DNA from: Campylobacter concisus
GTDB lineage: Bacteria > Campylobacterota > Campylobacteria > Campylobacterales > Campylobacteraceae
NCBI RefSeq assembly: GCF_001891085.1
Contig: NZ_JXUP01000010.1
Location: forward strand, 1 to 64,000
Length of the DNA stretch: 64,000 nucleotides
Direction: 5' to 3'
This document shows, piece after piece, positions 35,615 through 46,910 of the stretch. The translations under genes were made by a program, and so were the position numbers. The notes beneath the pieces are model-generated. The model made no database searches and was not told the origin of the DNA. It worked only from the letters and a program-made list of their open reading frames with translations. Numbering within the stretch: position 1 is the stretch's first letter; each line of letters starts with the position of its first letter.

Positions 35615-37990
35615 CTACTGACATCCTTCACACTCGATCGAACGGTCAGCCACGTCATTTAGCTTTTCGCTGTCTGGTGACTCAGAGCGTAGATAATAAG
35701 TTGATTTTAGTCCAAGCTCCCATGCAAGCGTGTAAATTTCACTTAGATATCCGCCGCTTGCTTTGTCTAAGCTCATGAAAATATTTAGACTTTGACCTTG
35801 GTCGATCCACTTTTGGCGGATCGCGCCTGCTTTTATAAGAATTCTTTGATCAAGCTCGTAAGCTGGCGTGTAAAACTGCCACGTATCAGGGCTTAAATTT
35901 GGCACGACATTTGGGATCATACCGCTTAGGTTGTGCTCAAACCACTTGCGTTTATAGACTGGCTCGATGGTCTGAGTAGTGCCAACAAGGATTGAGATCG
36001 AGCTAGTTGGAGCGATCGCCATTAGGTAGCCATTTCTCATGCCGTCGCGCTTGACCTTTTCTCTTAGCTTGTCCCAGTCGCAGACATTTTCGTCAAATAG
36101 CCCGCCTTTATCGTTTAAAAGCGCCTTTGCGTTCTCGTTCGCGGTGTCTATCGGCATGATGCCTTTGCTCCATTTTGAGCCTTCAAATTTTGGATAGATG
36201 CCCTTTTCTACGGCTAAATTTGAGCTAGCGTAGATCGCGTTGTAGCTTATGTTTTCCATTATGCTATCAATCAGCGCCAAATGCTCATAGCTGCCCCATT
36301 TTACGTTCTTCTCAGCTAGCATTTGCGCTTCGCCCATGACGCCAAGGCCGATCGAGCGAGAAGCTAGGTTTGTGTGTTTTACCTTTTTGTGCGGGTAGAA
36401 ATTTAGATCTATAACGTTATCAAGCATCCTGATAGCTATCGGCACGACACGCTCGATGTCCTCTTTGCTGTTTATCTTGCTTAAATTTATACTTGCAAGG
36501 TTGCAAACTGCCGTTTTGCCCTCGATGCTCTCTTTTTCTACGATGAAAATTTGCTTGCCTTTTAGGCTATCAAGCGCGCTAAGCTTTTTGGCTTTTTTAG
36601 TTATGCCGCTATCTACAGTAACGTCTTCTTCTTCATCAAATAGCTCCTCACCGCCGTCTTCATAAGTGATCTTAATCTTATAGTAGTTTGGCGCTGTGTT
36701 TTGGAAAATCTCGGTGCATAAATTTGAGCTTCTGATGATGCCCTCGTGGTCGTTTGGATTTGCTTTGTTGGCATTGTCTTTAAAGCATAAAAATGGCATG
36801 CCAGTTTCAAAATAGCTAGTTAAAATTTTCTTCCAAAGCTCTTTTGCAAGGATGGTATTTTTCTGGATATTTTCGTCGTTTTCATACTCCAAGTATCTCT
36901 TCTCAAACTCCTCGCCGTAAAGGTCGCAAAGATCACTTACTTGAGCTGGGTCAAAAAGACTCCAGCGGCCATTTTCTTTGACACGCTTCATAAATAGGTC
37001 GTTTATCCAAAGTGCAGGAAAAAGCTCGTGTGCACGGCGTCTCTCCTCGCCTGAGTTTTTACGAAGATCGAGAAAATCGCTCACGTCCATATGCCAAGGC
37101 TCGATGTAAACGGCTATCGCGCCCTTTCTAGTGCCTAGCTGATCGACCGCTACTGCGATGTCATTTGTCACTTTCAAAAATGGTATGATACCGCCAGCTG
37201 CGTTTTTGTGTCCATCGATGCTACCGCCCATCGCACGCACCTTGCTCCAGTCCCAGCCGATACCGCCACCGAATTTTGAAAGTAATGCCATCTCTTTGTA
37301 GCTATCAAAAATTCCCTCAATATTATCGGGCGTACTGCCTACATAACAGCTGCTTAGCTGGTGGCGTGTAGTCCTTGCATTTGAGAGCGTCGGAGTAGCG
37401 AGCATCACTTCAAATTTAGAGATGAGGTCGTAAAATTTCTTAGCCCAGCCTTGACTGTCTAGCTCGTTTTGCGCAAGAAACATCGCAATTGCCATAAACA
37501 TATGCTGTGGTAGTTCGATTGGCATGCCATTTTTATCTTTGATGAGATAGCGGTCATAAAGCGTTTTGATACCAAGGTATGCAAACTGAAGGTCACGCTC
37601 AGGCTTGATATAAGCGTTTAGATCCTCAAGATCGTACTTCTCTTTTAGTCCAGGGATGATACGGCCTACTTTTTCACCTTTTACTAGATAATCTTTTAAG
37701 TGATTGTAGCCGTTAAAGCCAGATACTTTGTGATAAAGATCGTATAAAAATAGCCTTGCAGCAACAAATGTCCAGTTTGGGCGGTCGATGTCGATCTTAT
37801 CGACTGCTGTTTTTATAAGAGTCTGCTGAATTTCCTCAGTCGTGATCATATCTCTAAACTGGATTTTCGCGTCTACTTCAAGCTCGCTAAGGCTTACGTT
37901 GCTTAGTCCAAGAACTGCTTCGTTTGTGTATTTTTTGATCTTACTTATATCAAGCTCTTCTGTTCTGCCATTACGTTTTATAACTTTCAA
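35615..37990 (-). CDS. nrdA: Ribonucleotide reductase class Ia, alpha subunit
   Basis: NrdA is the catalytic subunit reducing ribonucleoside diphosphates. The 791 residues include an N-terminal ATP-cone (KVIKRNGRTEELDISKI). Active-site Cys lies in 'LSSCYVGSTP', the radical Cys/Glu in 'SSNLCTEIFQNT', the third Cys in 'TAVCNLASINLSK' and the C-terminal thiols in 'CEGCQ'. Start is TTG at 37990 behind GGAGAG. It is about 30 kb from nrdB. purB lies upstream on the same strand, 217 nt away. Confidence 0.95.
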   Translation of the reverse strand: MKVIKRNGRTEELDISKIKKYTNEAVLGLSNVSLSELEVDAKIQFRDMITTEEIQQTLIKTAVDKIDIDRPNWTFVAARLFLYDLYHKVSGFNGYNHLKDYLVKGEKVGRIIPGLKEKYDLEDLNAYIKPERDLQFAYLGIKTLYDRYLIKDKNGMPIELPQHMFMAIAMFLAQNELDSQGWAKKFYDLISKFEVMLATPTLSNARTTRHQLSSCYVGSTPDNIEGIFDSYKEMALLSKFGGGIGWDWSKVRAMGGSIDGHKNAAGGIIPFLKVTNDIAVAVDQLGTRKGAIAVYIEPWHMDVSDFLDLRKNSGEERRRAHELFPALWINDLFMKRVKENGRWSLFDPAQVSDLCDLYGEEFEKRYLEYENDENIQKNTILAKELWKKILTSYFETGMPFLCFKDNANKANPNDHEGIIRSSNLCTEIFQNTAPNYYKIKITYEDGGEELFDEEEDVTVDSGITKKAKKLSALDSLKGKQIFIVEKESIEGKTAVCNLASINLSKINSKEDIERVVPIAIRMLDNVIDLNFYPHKKVKHTNLASRSIGLGVMGEAQMLAEKNVKWGSYEHLALIDSIMENISYNAIYASSNLAVEKGIYPKFEGSKWSKGIMPIDTANENAKALLNDKGGLFDENVCDWDKLREKVKRDGMRNGYLMAIAPTSSISILVGTTQTIEPVYKRKWFEHNLSGMIPNVVPNLSPDTWQFYTPAYELDQRILIKAGAIRQKWIDQGQSLNIFMSLDKASGGYLSEIYTLAWELGLKSTYYLRSESPDSEKLNDVADRSIECEGCQ

Positions 37991-38171
37991 AAATATCTCT
38001 CCATGTTAAATTTTAATTTGGGATTTTATCCAAAAGGAGATAAAAACTCTCTTTGTTTAAAAAGTGATTTTAGATATAAAATTTGACTCAAAAAATAATA
38101 TTTTATTTTTAAAAATTAAAAAATTAATCTTATTTTAAAATGATTGTAAAAATTTTTGAAGCGATGTCTTG

Positions 38172-38201
38172 AAGCAAGAAGCATAAATTTGCTTCTTGCA
38201 T
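38172..38201 (-). terminator. Hairpin after purB
   Basis: GCAAGAAGC (38174-38182) and GCTTCTTGC (38191-38199) form a perfect 9-bp stem with an 8-nt loop, 9 nt past the purB stop on the minus strand. Confidence 0.55.
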
Positions 38202-38207
38202 TTAAAT

Positions 38208-39539
38208 TTACTTGCCAAAAACTCTGGCGAAAATTCTATCTACGTTTTTAGTGTAGTAGTTGTAGTCAAAGCACTCTTTGATCTCATCTTTGCTAAGGCT
38301 CTTAGTTAGGTCCTCATCGTTTAGTAAATTTTGTAAAAACAGGCTGTGGCCTTGCTCGTCGATCGCTTTTTTGCCCTCTTGCAAGTCTGCCCAGACCTTC
38401 ATAGCATTGCGCTGAACGATCTTATAGGCGTCCTCTCTAGAAATTCCACGCTGTGGTAGCTGTAAAAGCACGCGCTGTGAAAAGACTAGGCCGCCTGTTA
38501 AATTTAAATTTTTCATCATATTTTCTGGGTATACGACTAAATTTGCTATCAAATTTTTGATACGAACCAGCATAAAATCAGCCGTGATAAACATATCTGG
38601 CAGGATAAATCTCTCAACCGAGCTGTGGCTGATGTCGCGCTCGTGCCAAAGTGCGACGTTTTCAAGAGAAGGCGTGACGTATGAGCGTAGCACCCTGCAA
38701 AGGCCGGTGATATTTTCGCTAAGGACTGGATTGCGTTTGTGTGGCATCGCGCTTGAGCCCTTTTGCCCTGGGCTAAAGTACTCCTCCGCCTCATAAACTT
38801 CTGTCCTTTGGTAGTGCCTAATGGCAACTGCGATCTTCTCGCAAGTAGAAGCCAAGATAGCCATAGCACTCACCACGTGGGCGTAGCGGTCGCGCTGGAT
38901 CACTTGATTAGAGGCTGGGGCAGCTTTTAAACCTAGCTCCTCGCAAGTTAGCTCTTCAAATTCCATAGGAGCGTGGGCTAAATTTCCCATAGCGCCTGAG
39001 AGTTTGCCGTAGCTGATCGTATCTTTTGCGTCTTTGATGAGCTTAAGCGCCCTTGCGATCTCGTCGTACCAGATGGCAAGTACAAGGCCAAAAGTTATCG
39101 GTTCGCCATGGATGCCGTGGCTTCTGCCAACCATGAGCGTGTGCTTGTGCTCATTTGCTCTGTTTTTGACCGCCTGCATGAACTCCTCTACGTCGCTGAT
39201 GATGAGCTCTAAGCTCTCTTTCATCTGAAGTGCGACGGCTGTGTCGATGCAGTCGCTTGAGGTCATGCCGTAGTGCACAAACCTGCTCTCCTCGCCAAGG
39301 CTCTCGCTGACGCTTGTTAAAAATGCGATGACGTCGTGCTTTGTCGTCTTTTCTATCTCGTCGATGCGAGCCACTTCAAATTTAGCGTTTTTGCAAATTT
39401 TCTCGCAGTCGCTGTCGCTTATAAAGCCAAGCTTATTCCAAGCTTTAACGGCAGCTTTTTCTACCTTGAGCCAAGCGTCGTATTTTGCTTGTATGCTCCA
39501 CTTTTCAGCCATCTCTTTGCGTGAGTATCTTTCGACCAT
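38208..39539 (-). CDS. purB: Adenylosuccinate lyase
   Basis: PurB cleaves SAICAR and adenylosuccinate in purine synthesis. The 443-residue protein has the superfamily signature '[17 protein letters not shown]' and the catalytic His regions '[12 protein letters not shown]' and '[15 protein letters not shown]'. AAGG lies just before the ATG. It lies beside nrdA on the same strand and is divergent from the pseudouridine synthase gene, an order also known in C. jejuni. Confidence 0.95.
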   Translation of the reverse strand: MVERYSRKEMAEKWSIQAKYDAWLKVEKAAVKAWNKLGFISDSDCEKICKNAKFEVARIDEIEKTTKHDVIAFLTSVSESLGEESRFVHYGMTSSDCIDTAVALQMKESLELIISDVEEFMQAVKNRANEHKHTLMVGRSHGIHGEPITFGLVLAIWYDEIARALKLIKDAKDTISYGKLSGAMGNLAHAPMEFEELTCEELGLKAAPASNQVIQRDRYAHVVSAMAILASTCEKIAVAIRHYQRTEVYEAEEYFSPGQKGSSAMPHKRNPVLSENITGLCRVLRSYVTPSLENVALWHERDISHSSVERFILPDMFITADFMLVRIKNLIANLVVYPENMMKNLNLTGGLVFSQRVLLQLPQRGISREDAYKIVQRNAMKVWADLQEGKKAIDEQGHSLFLQNLLNDEDLTKSLSKDEIKECFDYNYYTKNVDRIFARVFGK

Positions 39540-39726
39540 TGTTGAACCTTTTGTGTTAGTTTGCTTTTGTCCTGAAAGTATAAATTTGGCTTTTTGAGCC
39601 AGAAATCACGTCGTGCAATTTCTCTAAATTTAAGTTTTGATTATATAAAATCCGGGCTGAAATGTCGGTTATACGCTTATAAATTTAGGCTTAAGATAGC
39701 TCGCTCGTTTTTTCAAAGGATCATTT

Positions 39727-40641
39727 TTGCCCTACGTAAATAAATTTATCGTCACTGCAGATCACCAAAAAGCTTACGAAATTTTACTGCAAAATGGCTT
39801 TAACATGAGCCAAACCCAGCGCCTCATAGATAAAGGTAGGCTGATATGTGGCGGTAGTGTCGTGAGTGAGAAAAATGCCATTTTGTGTGGCGATATTTTT
39901 TTGATCGACTATGAGGCGGAGCCAAAGGGACTTAAGCCGATCTTTGAGTGTGAGAGCTTTGCGGTATTTGACAAGCCAAGTGGCATGCTGAGCCATCCAA
40001 ATGGTAGACACTGCGAATACTCGCTAAATGATGAAATTTATACGCTTTTTGGACGAGATGCGAGCGTGGCACATAGGCTTGATTTTGAGACGAGCGGCGT
40101 GATAGTCGTGGGCAAAGATAGAAATTCTACGATTAAACTAAAGAAAATTTTTGAAAATAGAGAGGTTTTTAAAAGCTACGTTGCGATGGTACAAGGTAAG
40201 ATCGAGCGAGAATTTACGATCGATGCCAAAATGAATCTAGCAAATAACTACGACGATGTGAAAATGCGGATGCAAATTTGTGAAAATGGCAAGAGTGCTG
40301 TGACTAAAATTTTGCCGATCAGATATTTTGACGATATCGATACGACTTTACTTCGGGCTATTCCTCTCACTGGCAGGCAGCATCAAATTCGCTTACATTT
40401 GTTTCATGTGAAACACAAGATACTTGGTGAACCACTTTATGGTTTGTCACGCCTGCAGATAGAGAAAATTTTAGATAAAGAGATGAGCGAGCGTGAACGG
40501 ATAAATTTAACTGGAGCAAAAAGGCTCTTGCTTCACTCGGACGAAATTTCATTTAAATTTGATGATATTTTTTACAAGATAAAGAGTAAATTTGACGCCG
40601 AAAATGAGTTTTATAAATTTGCAAAAGAAGCAAATAATTAA
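39727..40641 (+). CDS. RluA-family RNA pseudouridine synthase
   Basis: This 304-residue enzyme has an N-terminal S4-like RNA-binding part (MSQTQRLIDKGRLICGGSVV) and the catalytic domain with the RluA motif 'VAHRLDFETSGVIVVGKD', where the Asp is the nucleophile. It also has 'LLRAIPLTGRQHQIRLHLF'. The start is TTG at 39727 behind AAAGGA. The exact target (rRNA or tRNA) cannot be assigned. It is divergent from purB. Confidence 0.88.
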   Translation: MPYVNKFIVTADHQKAYEILLQNGFNMSQTQRLIDKGRLICGGSVVSEKNAILCGDIFLIDYEAEPKGLKPIFECESFAVFDKPSGMLSHPNGRHCEYSLNDEIYTLFGRDASVAHRLDFETSGVIVVGKDRNSTIKLKKIFENREVFKSYVAMVQGKIEREFTIDAKMNLANNYDDVKMRMQICENGKSAVTKILPIRYFDDIDTTLLRAIPLTGRQHQIRLHLFHVKHKILGEPLYGLSRLQIEKILDKEMSERERINLTGAKRLLLHSDEISFKFDDIFYKIKSKFDAENEFYKFAKEANN

Positions 40642-40841
40642 ACTATTTAAATTTTAAAAACTCTTTCTAGTAAAAATAATCTATAAAAATTTTTCATAAT
40701 TTTGCTTTTAAATTTGAAATAGAATTTCTATTAAAAGATAGAATTAGATTTTTAGTGTCGCCGCATTGTGAATTAAATTTTGGCAATCAAATTTGTGTTT
40801 TTGTTTTTCACCTACAAAATTTCATGCCAAATTTTCAGATT

Positions 40842-40949
40842 TTATTTTGAAGTTTTATTTTCCTCTTTCAAAACTTTTATGATCAGCCCAAGTCCAATGC
40901 CAGCAACCAACACTATAAAAATTATCTCGGCGATATCAAGAGCTGTCAT
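40842..40949 (-). CDS. 35-residue membrane peptide coupled to rlmN
   Basis: ATG 40949 to TAA 40842 encodes 35 residues: a short acidic start, one hydrophobic helix ([19 protein letters not shown]) and a charged tail (KEENKTSK). Its start overlaps the rlmN stop as ATGA, so translation is likely to be coupled. The opposite-strand ORF at 40780-40965 is shadow. No function is known; size and topology suggest a small inner-membrane protein. Confidence 0.55.
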   Translation of the reverse strand: MTALDIAEIIFIVLVAGIGLGLIIKVLKEENKTSK

Positions 40950-42091
40950 TTTTTACTCACGTTAGTTTTATCGTTAGTTGGTTTTTCTTCTGCTTTAACT
41001 GCACTCTTATCGCTAACGTTAGCTCTAAATTTAGGATTTTCATTTCGCTGTTTTAGCTGTCCGCAAGCTGCACTTATATCAAGCCCTTTGCTCTGTCTGA
41101 TCGTGCAAGTGACACCATGATCTCTTAGATATTCTTGAAATTTTAGCATACTGGTAAGCTCAGGCCGTCCAAATTCACTACCTTCATGCGGGTTAAAATA
41201 TATAAGATTTACCTTCGCTTTTATGCCATGAAGTAATTTTACTAACTTTTTAGCATCGCTCACGCTATCGTTTAAATCCTTGATAACAAGGTATTCAAAC
41301 ATTACACGCTTTCGCATATCGATAGGAAATCCCCTAACAGCATCCATAACAGCCTCGATGTTATATGCCTTATTTATCGGCATTAGGCGGCTTCTAAGCT
41401 CATTAGTAACAGCATGAAGCGATATGGCCAATAACACACCAAGATCCATCTCACCAAGCTTTTTTATCTGGCTACCAAGGCCACTAGTTGAAATGGTTTG
41501 ACGACGTGGCGATATGGCTAGACCCTCGTTAAGAGCTAAAATTTTGATAGCTTTACTAACATTAGTAAGATTATCAAGTGGCTCACCCATACCCATATAA
41601 ACGACATTTATACGCCTCTCGTATGGTATGTTATTCTCTCTTTTTATCCATAAAATTTGCCCTACGATCTCGCCTGCAGTCAAATTTCTGACAAGCCCGC
41701 CTTTTGCTGTTAGACAAAAAGCACATCCCATTTTACAGCCAACCTGTGAACTAACACAAACCGTATAACGAGCATGGCGACTGACCTTTCCATTCTCATC
41801 ACTAATCTCCTCTTTCATCGGCAGCAAAACACTCTCTATCTTTAGCCCATCTTTTAGCTCAAGAAGATACTTGATAGAGCCGTCGCTACTTTGCTCAAAT
41901 TTTACACATTTTAAAGGATCGATATAAAATTTTTCAGCCAGATCTTGACGCATATCTTTAGGCAAATTTAGCATTTGGCTAAAATCGGTTGCATTTTTCT
42001 TATATATCCACTCGTAGATTTGTGTTGCTCTAAATGGTGGAGAAACTAACTCTTTTAGCTCATCGATACTAAGATCAAGCAAATTTATCAC
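40946..42091 (-). CDS. rlmN: 23S rRNA (adenine-2503) methyltransferase RlmN
   Basis: RlmN is a radical-SAM enzyme that methylates C2 of A2503 in 23S rRNA and A37 in some tRNAs. The 381-residue protein has the cluster motif '[15 protein letters not shown]' and the methyl-carrying Cys in 'ISAACGQL'. The C-terminal 30 residues are a charged, low-complexity extension ([13 protein letters not shown]...) beyond the usual end. Its start overlaps the upstream nucleoside phosphorylase-like gene by 4 nt, so hisF to the small peptide forms one unit. Confidence 0.94.
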   Translation of the reverse strand: MINLLDLSIDELKELVSPPFRATQIYEWIYKKNATDFSQMLNLPKDMRQDLAEKFYIDPLKCVKFEQSSDGSIKYLLELKDGLKIESVLLPMKEEISDENGKVSRHARYTVCVSSQVGCKMGCAFCLTAKGGLVRNLTAGEIVGQILWIKRENNIPYERRINVVYMGMGEPLDNLTNVSKAIKILALNEGLAISPRRQTISTSGLGSQIKKLGEMDLGVLLAISLHAVTNELRSRLMPINKAYNIEAVMDAVRGFPIDMRKRVMFEYLVIKDLNDSVSDAKKLVKLLHGIKAKVNLIYFNPHEGSEFGRPELTSMLKFQEYLRDHGVTCTIRQSKGLDISAACGQLKQRNENPKFRANVSDKSAVKAEEKPTNDKTNVSKK

Positions 42092-42768
42092 ATATTTTCC
42101 TTTATATATTTTGTTAGAATTTTCTTGGCCTCTACGTGATTTTTTACAAAATCAGCATGTGCATTTTTATTACAAAAATTTGTCGCTATGAAAATTCCAT
42201 AAGCAGGGATTTTAAAAATTTGAGCCACTTTTAGAACAGAAAAAAACTCCATATTTTCTAAAAAATAGCCCTTTTCAAACATTTTATGGGCCAAATTTTT
42301 GTCTGTCGTTATGAAATTTGACGAATTTATTTTGATAGTTCCACGTGAAACGATAGAAGAAATTTCACACTCAATTGGTGAATAAGATCTATTTTCTACG
42401 CTAGAAATTTCAATATTTGCCCCAACCGAGCTTTCATAAATTTGTAAAATTTCACCATCTTTATAAAGACCTGCCGAGCCAACGAAAACTATTTTTTCTG
42501 GCATCTGATACAAATTTCGTTCAGGATTTTTTGACAAATTTTGGCTTAGATTTTGCAGCTCTGGGTTTGATGAGTTTGCAAATTTAGCCTCGATCTTTGC
42601 GAGGTAGTGCGGGTCAATATTTTTTAAATTTATACTCTTTTCATCTGCTCCCACGCACGATCTTTTTTGCAAAAACTTTGTCAAATTTATCGCCATATCA
42701 ACTAGCCCCACACCCATTGGCAAAGCAAAGTCAAAGATTTCGTTTTTTCCAGCAGAGATAACTAACAT
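42088..42768 (-). CDS. Nucleoside phosphorylase-like protein
   Basis: This 226-residue protein shows a pattern of the purine-nucleoside phosphorylase/MTA nucleosidase superfamily: '[12 protein letters not shown]' near the middle and '[32 protein letters not shown]' near the end, where the Glu-Met-Glu-like substrate site sits. The central part (residues about 40-95) is diverged and Asn/Leu-rich. It overlaps hisF by 1 nt and rlmN by 4 nt. Whether it is still an active enzyme is uncertain. Confidence 0.6.
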   Translation of the reverse strand: MLVISAGKNEIFDFALPMGVGLVDMAINLTKFLQKRSCVGADEKSINLKNIDPHYLAKIEAKFANSSNPELQNLSQNLSKNPERNLYQMPEKIVFVGSAGLYKDGEILQIYESSVGANIEISSVENRSYSPIECEISSIVSRGTIKINSSNFITTDKNLAHKMFEKGYFLENMEFFSVLKVAQIFKIPAYGIFIATNFCNKNAHADFVKNHVEAKKILTKYIKENM

Positions 42769-43523
42769 CAGAGCCTAACCTCAACGCCATTTGCTTTGAG
42801 ATACTCTTTTAGCTTTTTTATCTCGATCTCACCAAAGTGAAATATCGAAGCAGCCAAACATGCATCAGCCCCAGACTCAAAAGCATCCTTAAAATGCTCC
42901 ATCTTACCAGCGCCACCGCTTGCGATAGTCGGTATAGAAAGCGCACTAAATATCTTTGTTAGCTCCAGACTAAAGCCCTGCTTGACGCCGTCGTTATCCA
43001 TAGACGTTAGCAATATCTCCCCTGCTCCGCGCGACTCGACCTCTTTTGCCCAAGAAAAAGCATCTTTTTTAGTATCGATCCTGCCACCATTTATAAAAAC
43101 GCTATAACCATTTTCGATCTTTTTAGCGTCGATCGCCACAACGACACACTGTGAGCCAAATTTCTTAGCCGCTTCGTCGATCAAATTTGGATCTTTTATC
43201 GCCGATGAGTTTAGGCTCACCTTGTCGCAGCCCGCATTTAAAAGCCGAGAGATATCATCTATCGTGCGTATACCGCCACCAACTGTTAGTGGGATAAAAA
43301 GCTTACTTGCGACCTTTTTTACGACATCAACTATCGTATCACGACCAAGGTGAGAGGCTGTGATATCCAAAAAGCAAAGCTCGTCAGCACCCTCGTCGTT
43401 GTATCTTTTAGCTATCTCGACTGGGTCACCAGCATCGACAAGTCCTACGAAATTTACACCCTTTACGACTCTGCCATCTTTTACATCAAGGCATGGGATT
43501 ATACGTTTTGCAAAATGATTCAA
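42768..43523 (-). CDS. hisF: Imidazole glycerol phosphate synthase, cyclase subunit
   Basis: HisF forms the imidazole ring of histidine from PRFAR and ammonia supplied by HisH. The 251-residue TIM barrel has '[18 protein letters not shown]' with the catalytic Asp, '[12 protein letters not shown]', 'VAIDAKK' and 'GASGGAG'-type sequence in '[14 protein letters not shown]'. The start is TTG at 43523, overlapping the stop of the helicase gene upstream by 4 nt. No other his gene lies in the window. Confidence 0.94.
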   Translation of the reverse strand: MNHFAKRIIPCLDVKDGRVVKGVNFVGLVDAGDPVEIAKRYNDEGADELCFLDITASHLGRDTIVDVVKKVASKLFIPLTVGGGIRTIDDISRLLNAGCDKVSLNSSAIKDPNLIDEAAKKFGSQCVVVAIDAKKIENGYSVFINGGRIDTKKDAFSWAKEVESRGAGEILLTSMDNDGVKQGFSLELTKIFSALSIPTIASGGAGKMEHFKDAFESGADACLAASIFHFGEIEIKKLKEYLKANGVEVRL

Positions 43524-46500
43524 ATCTGTCCTTTATCTATTTTTCTAGCTGCTACCTCAAAATATGGCAAATTAGACCAATTTTCTCGGTTACCAACTAT
43601 ATAAACAACCTCTTTTGCTCTTGTTAGTGCTACATTTAGTAAATTTGGCGTACTAGCAGCCCATGCTCTAGCACCTTTTGTAGCACCGCCAAGGACAAAG
43701 ATAACAACATCAGCTTCTTTGCCTTGCATGGTGTGAATGGTACCAGCCCCTTTTAAATTTTTACAAACATCTTTAAAAGGTGTTATTATTTTAACACTAT
43801 CTTTTAGCTTGGCTAGCTTACCATCTAAAAGCTCTTCAACGATCATACCTTCGGCTTTATTATAGTTACCTATCCATTCATCACTACTAACATCAATCCA
43901 TTCTGTTTTGATGTTGGGGTCACTAAGTTTACTTTCACTATTTCTACCAAGTATCATCATATCATCATATGTCGTTTCGTTTGAAATTTTAAACATAGGG
44001 TTGGCACACCTTCTATGAACGATAAGTGGCGAACCAACCCAAATGGACTTACCCTCTCCTTTTATATATGTACCAATATTTTGTACTTTATCGGCTCGAA
44101 GTTGAACTGATGATTTTAGTAGATTAAACTCATCCTTTGCATCACAGTAGCGCAAAATAGCATTATTTAAAGCTGGTGGTAATGTTACAACAGGCTCAAG
44201 TTGAAGTGGATCACCAACTACAACAGCCATGTTTGAACGAAGCAGTGCACCTAATGCGTTAGTTAAATTTGCCTGCCCTGCTTCATCTATTAAGAGCAAG
44301 CCTATATCACCATTTAGTAGCTCTTTAAAGGTATTATTAAAAGATGCGAAAGTAGAACTAACAACTGGCGTTAGTAAAAATAATCCTTTTATTATTTCAC
44401 GTCTATCTTTAGCCTCAAGCCCGTTTTTCTCAGCCATCTTTTCATCATTAAATATAACGCTAAGAGCTCGTAAATTTGTTCTAACAGCTTCTTTGCAAGC
44501 AAAGATAGTGGCTTTATGCAGATTAAGCGCTTCTTTAAAAAGCTTGATTCTTGCGTTAAAAAGCTTCGTCTTGTGGGATTTTCCATCAAGGCCAAGCTCC
44601 ATCATAAATGGCATACTCTTTTGCATTTCTTCATTACTCTGATTAAAGCTACCGTTTAAAAAGCTATCAAGTTCTTCACTTCTACCAATTAATTTTTGAC
44701 GTCTAATAAAGTCATCATTAAGCTTGTTTAGATGGTCTATCTTGGTGTTAAGTTCTAAAATTTTCTCTTCAAGCTGAGTTATTTGAGCTTTTAGTTCGTT
44801 TAATTTTGCTTCATTCTTCTCTTTATTTTCACTATTTTGCTTATTTGCTTTCAAATTTTGCTCAGCTATTTGGAGATTTATCTCACTAACTTTTTGCGCT
44901 TCATTATTATATTTTTCAAAAGCTTGCGTCTTTAAAATTTGCTGGAAAATAAAAAATGATGGCTTTATAGGCGCACTCAGATACTCTTGCAAAATTTCAT
45001 TTCGTCCGATAAGCTTTGTTAGCTCGTTAGCTTCCGTAGCCTTTTGCTCTAGCTCATTTTTGCTCAAATCTAGTTCATCTATTAGTGGTTTTAAAAGCTC
45101 GTCTATTTGCCTTGCTGAATTATAGTTATCAAGTCTTTTATCGATATTTATAAGCTCACTATTTATACTTTTTAGCTCCTCTTCTTTGATCCTGATCTCA
45201 CTAAAAAGTAGATTTACTTCATGTAGGGCTTGATTAAATTTCTCCTTTGCCATATCAAAATCATCAACTCCTTCGTCGGTAGCCAAATACTTGCCAAGCC
45301 CCATTAAAAAGCCATCTTGTTCTATAAATTCTTTAAATTCTTTTGAAATGTCTTCAAACTGACTATGCGTTTTTTCGATCTTTACGCCATTAATCGCGTT
45401 AAAAACAAAATTTGACTTATTTTGCTTTGAGCCAAGAGGTATGCAAAAAAGCCCCCATGCAGGTTTTGAGATAAAAGATTTTTCTCCAAAATTTGTCTTT
45501 TCATCGGCCGAGAGAAGCCTTGTAGCTATAAATTTAAAATAATCAATCTCGCCTGCGTAACTACCGATACTTTTTAGTTGGCTAAGCTCTTTACTTAAAA
45601 TTTCAACCGCACCGTTATTGCAAGAGCTAACAACCATCTCGTAGCCCTGAAGTTCTTTATTTAGAGTAAAATAAAGCACCTTATCGCTACTATCTCGAAC
45701 TGGTGCAAAGATATCATGTCTACTCATTTGTGCGAGCTTCATCGCTCTAAGCGTAACAACTTCAGCCATTACATCTTTTAAAAGCGTTGTTTTACCAGTG
45801 CCTGGAGCGCCATTTACGCTATAAATTCCACCACTTTTTTCTTTAATTTTTTTAATGATGTTATTAACAGCAATTTGCTGCGAGAAATTTAAAGCAAAAT
45901 CGCTAGCAAAGGCCGATCTTGGATACTCTTCTGCTTTAAAAAAATCTCTAACAAACCTTTTATTTTGCTCATCTCTTACATCAAGTCTTTCAAATTTATT
46001 CTCACTACCCTCGTCTATAAATTGATCCGTTAGCTCATGCGTCCTGCCTGACTCGTAAAATTTTATAAGCAAATTTATATCATCTATGAAAAAGCTATTT
46101 AAAAGGCTATCATTTTCTTTAAAATTTGGATTTATGATCTTTACTTCAAGCCTTAAGAAATCATTACAAAATGGTGTTTTAAGTGCACTTTTTAGCTCAT
46201 CGTTTATAAGCTTTATATATTTACCAAATTCCATTTTTTCTTTATAAATAGATAGCTTGTCTTTTATGCGCTCACACTCTTTGCTAAAATCACTTTGGCT
46301 TATCTCCTTTAGATGATTTAGACGAGCCATTGCCCAAGGAGCTGTTGAGATAAAAAGATCATCAGATGAGTTTGGTGTAAAAAATGGAGTTAAATCATCA
46401 TCCAAATTTACATCTTTTAAAGCAAAACTTTGCTCATTTTTGCAAAATACCAAATCACCGGCAAGCTTAAATTTATAGCAAAATGCCTTATCAAAGCTCG

Positions 46501-46804
46501 TTTGCTCAGAGCGTAGCTCATCTAAAATTTGCTTTTTTTCAAATTTAATATTTGCTAGCTTTGAGATATAAATAGCAAGCAAGTCAGTCTCAAAAATGCC
46601 GCCATAAATCGAAATTTCTATACCATTTTTTAAAAGCGAGCTATCAAATACTCTTAAAATTTGCATAAATTCCTCATCGAAATTTGCGATGTCAAGGTCT
46701 ATTGATTTTTTAAATTTGGTATTTGTCTTTTTTGGCTCGTCTAAGGTTTTTGGCTCTAAATATTGTGATAATAAAAAGTATTTTAAGGTATTTGCCTTGC
46801 TCAA
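43520..46804 (-). CDS. Large UPF1/DNA2-like superfamily 1 helicase
   Basis: This 1094-residue protein has an N-terminal domain of unknown type (1-310). Walker A '[17 protein letters not shown]' is near residue 330, and a long coiled-coil insertion runs at about 510-730. Walker B-like '[12 protein letters not shown]' follows, and the C-terminal helicase motifs '[14 protein letters not shown]' (about 1021) and '[14 protein letters not shown]' come last. This fits SF1B (UPF1/DNA2-type) helicases with a coiled coil between motifs. The start is TTG at 46804. It is coupled to hisF, which is unusual. Roles in DNA repair, RNA handling or defence are all possible. Confidence 0.8.
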   Translation of the reverse strand: MSKANTLKYFLLSQYLEPKTLDEPKKTNTKFKKSIDLDIANFDEEFMQILRVFDSSLLKNGIEISIYGGIFETDLLAIYISKLANIKFEKKQILDELRSEQTSFDKAFCYKFKLAGDLVFCKNEQSFALKDVNLDDDLTPFFTPNSSDDLFISTAPWAMARLNHLKEISQSDFSKECERIKDKLSIYKEKMEFGKYIKLINDELKSALKTPFCNDFLRLEVKIINPNFKENDSLLNSFFIDDINLLIKFYESGRTHELTDQFIDEGSENKFERLDVRDEQNKRFVRDFFKAEEYPRSAFASDFALNFSQQIAVNNIIKKIKEKSGGIYSVNGAPGTGKTTLLKDVMAEVVTLRAMKLAQMSRHDIFAPVRDSSDKVLYFTLNKELQGYEMVVSSCNNGAVEILSKELSQLKSIGSYAGEIDYFKFIATRLLSADEKTNFGEKSFISKPAWGLFCIPLGSKQNKSNFVFNAINGVKIEKTHSQFEDISKEFKEFIEQDGFLMGLGKYLATDEGVDDFDMAKEKFNQALHEVNLLFSEIRIKEEELKSINSELINIDKRLDNYNSARQIDELLKPLIDELDLSKNELEQKATEANELTKLIGRNEILQEYLSAPIKPSFFIFQQILKTQAFEKYNNEAQKVSEINLQIAEQNLKANKQNSENKEKNEAKLNELKAQITQLEEKILELNTKIDHLNKLNDDFIRRQKLIGRSEELDSFLNGSFNQSNEEMQKSMPFMMELGLDGKSHKTKLFNARIKLFKEALNLHKATIFACKEAVRTNLRALSVIFNDEKMAEKNGLEAKDRREIIKGLFLLTPVVSSTFASFNNTFKELLNGDIGLLLIDEAGQANLTNALGALLRSNMAVVVGDPLQLEPVVTLPPALNNAILRYCDAKDEFNLLKSSVQLRADKVQNIGTYIKGEGKSIWVGSPLIVHRRCANPMFKISNETTYDDMMILGRNSESKLSDPNIKTEWIDVSSDEWIGNYNKAEGMIVEELLDGKLAKLKDSVKIITPFKDVCKNLKGAGTIHTMQGKEADVVIFVLGGATKGARAWAASTPNLLNVALTRAKEVVYIVGNRENWSNLPYFEVAARKIDKGQI

Positions 46805-46910
46805 ATTTATGCCCTATTTCGTTATTATTTAGTGATTATAGTCCATTTTATATATGATTAAACTAAACTTGTAATCATTGTATAAGTAATTTTTGGCTAA
46901 TATCGCGGCT

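Noticed and set aside
40780..40965. 61-residue plus-strand hydrophobic ORF
   Set aside because: It is opposite the ATGA-coupled small peptide and the rlmN end; its hydrophobicity mirrors the AT-rich complement.
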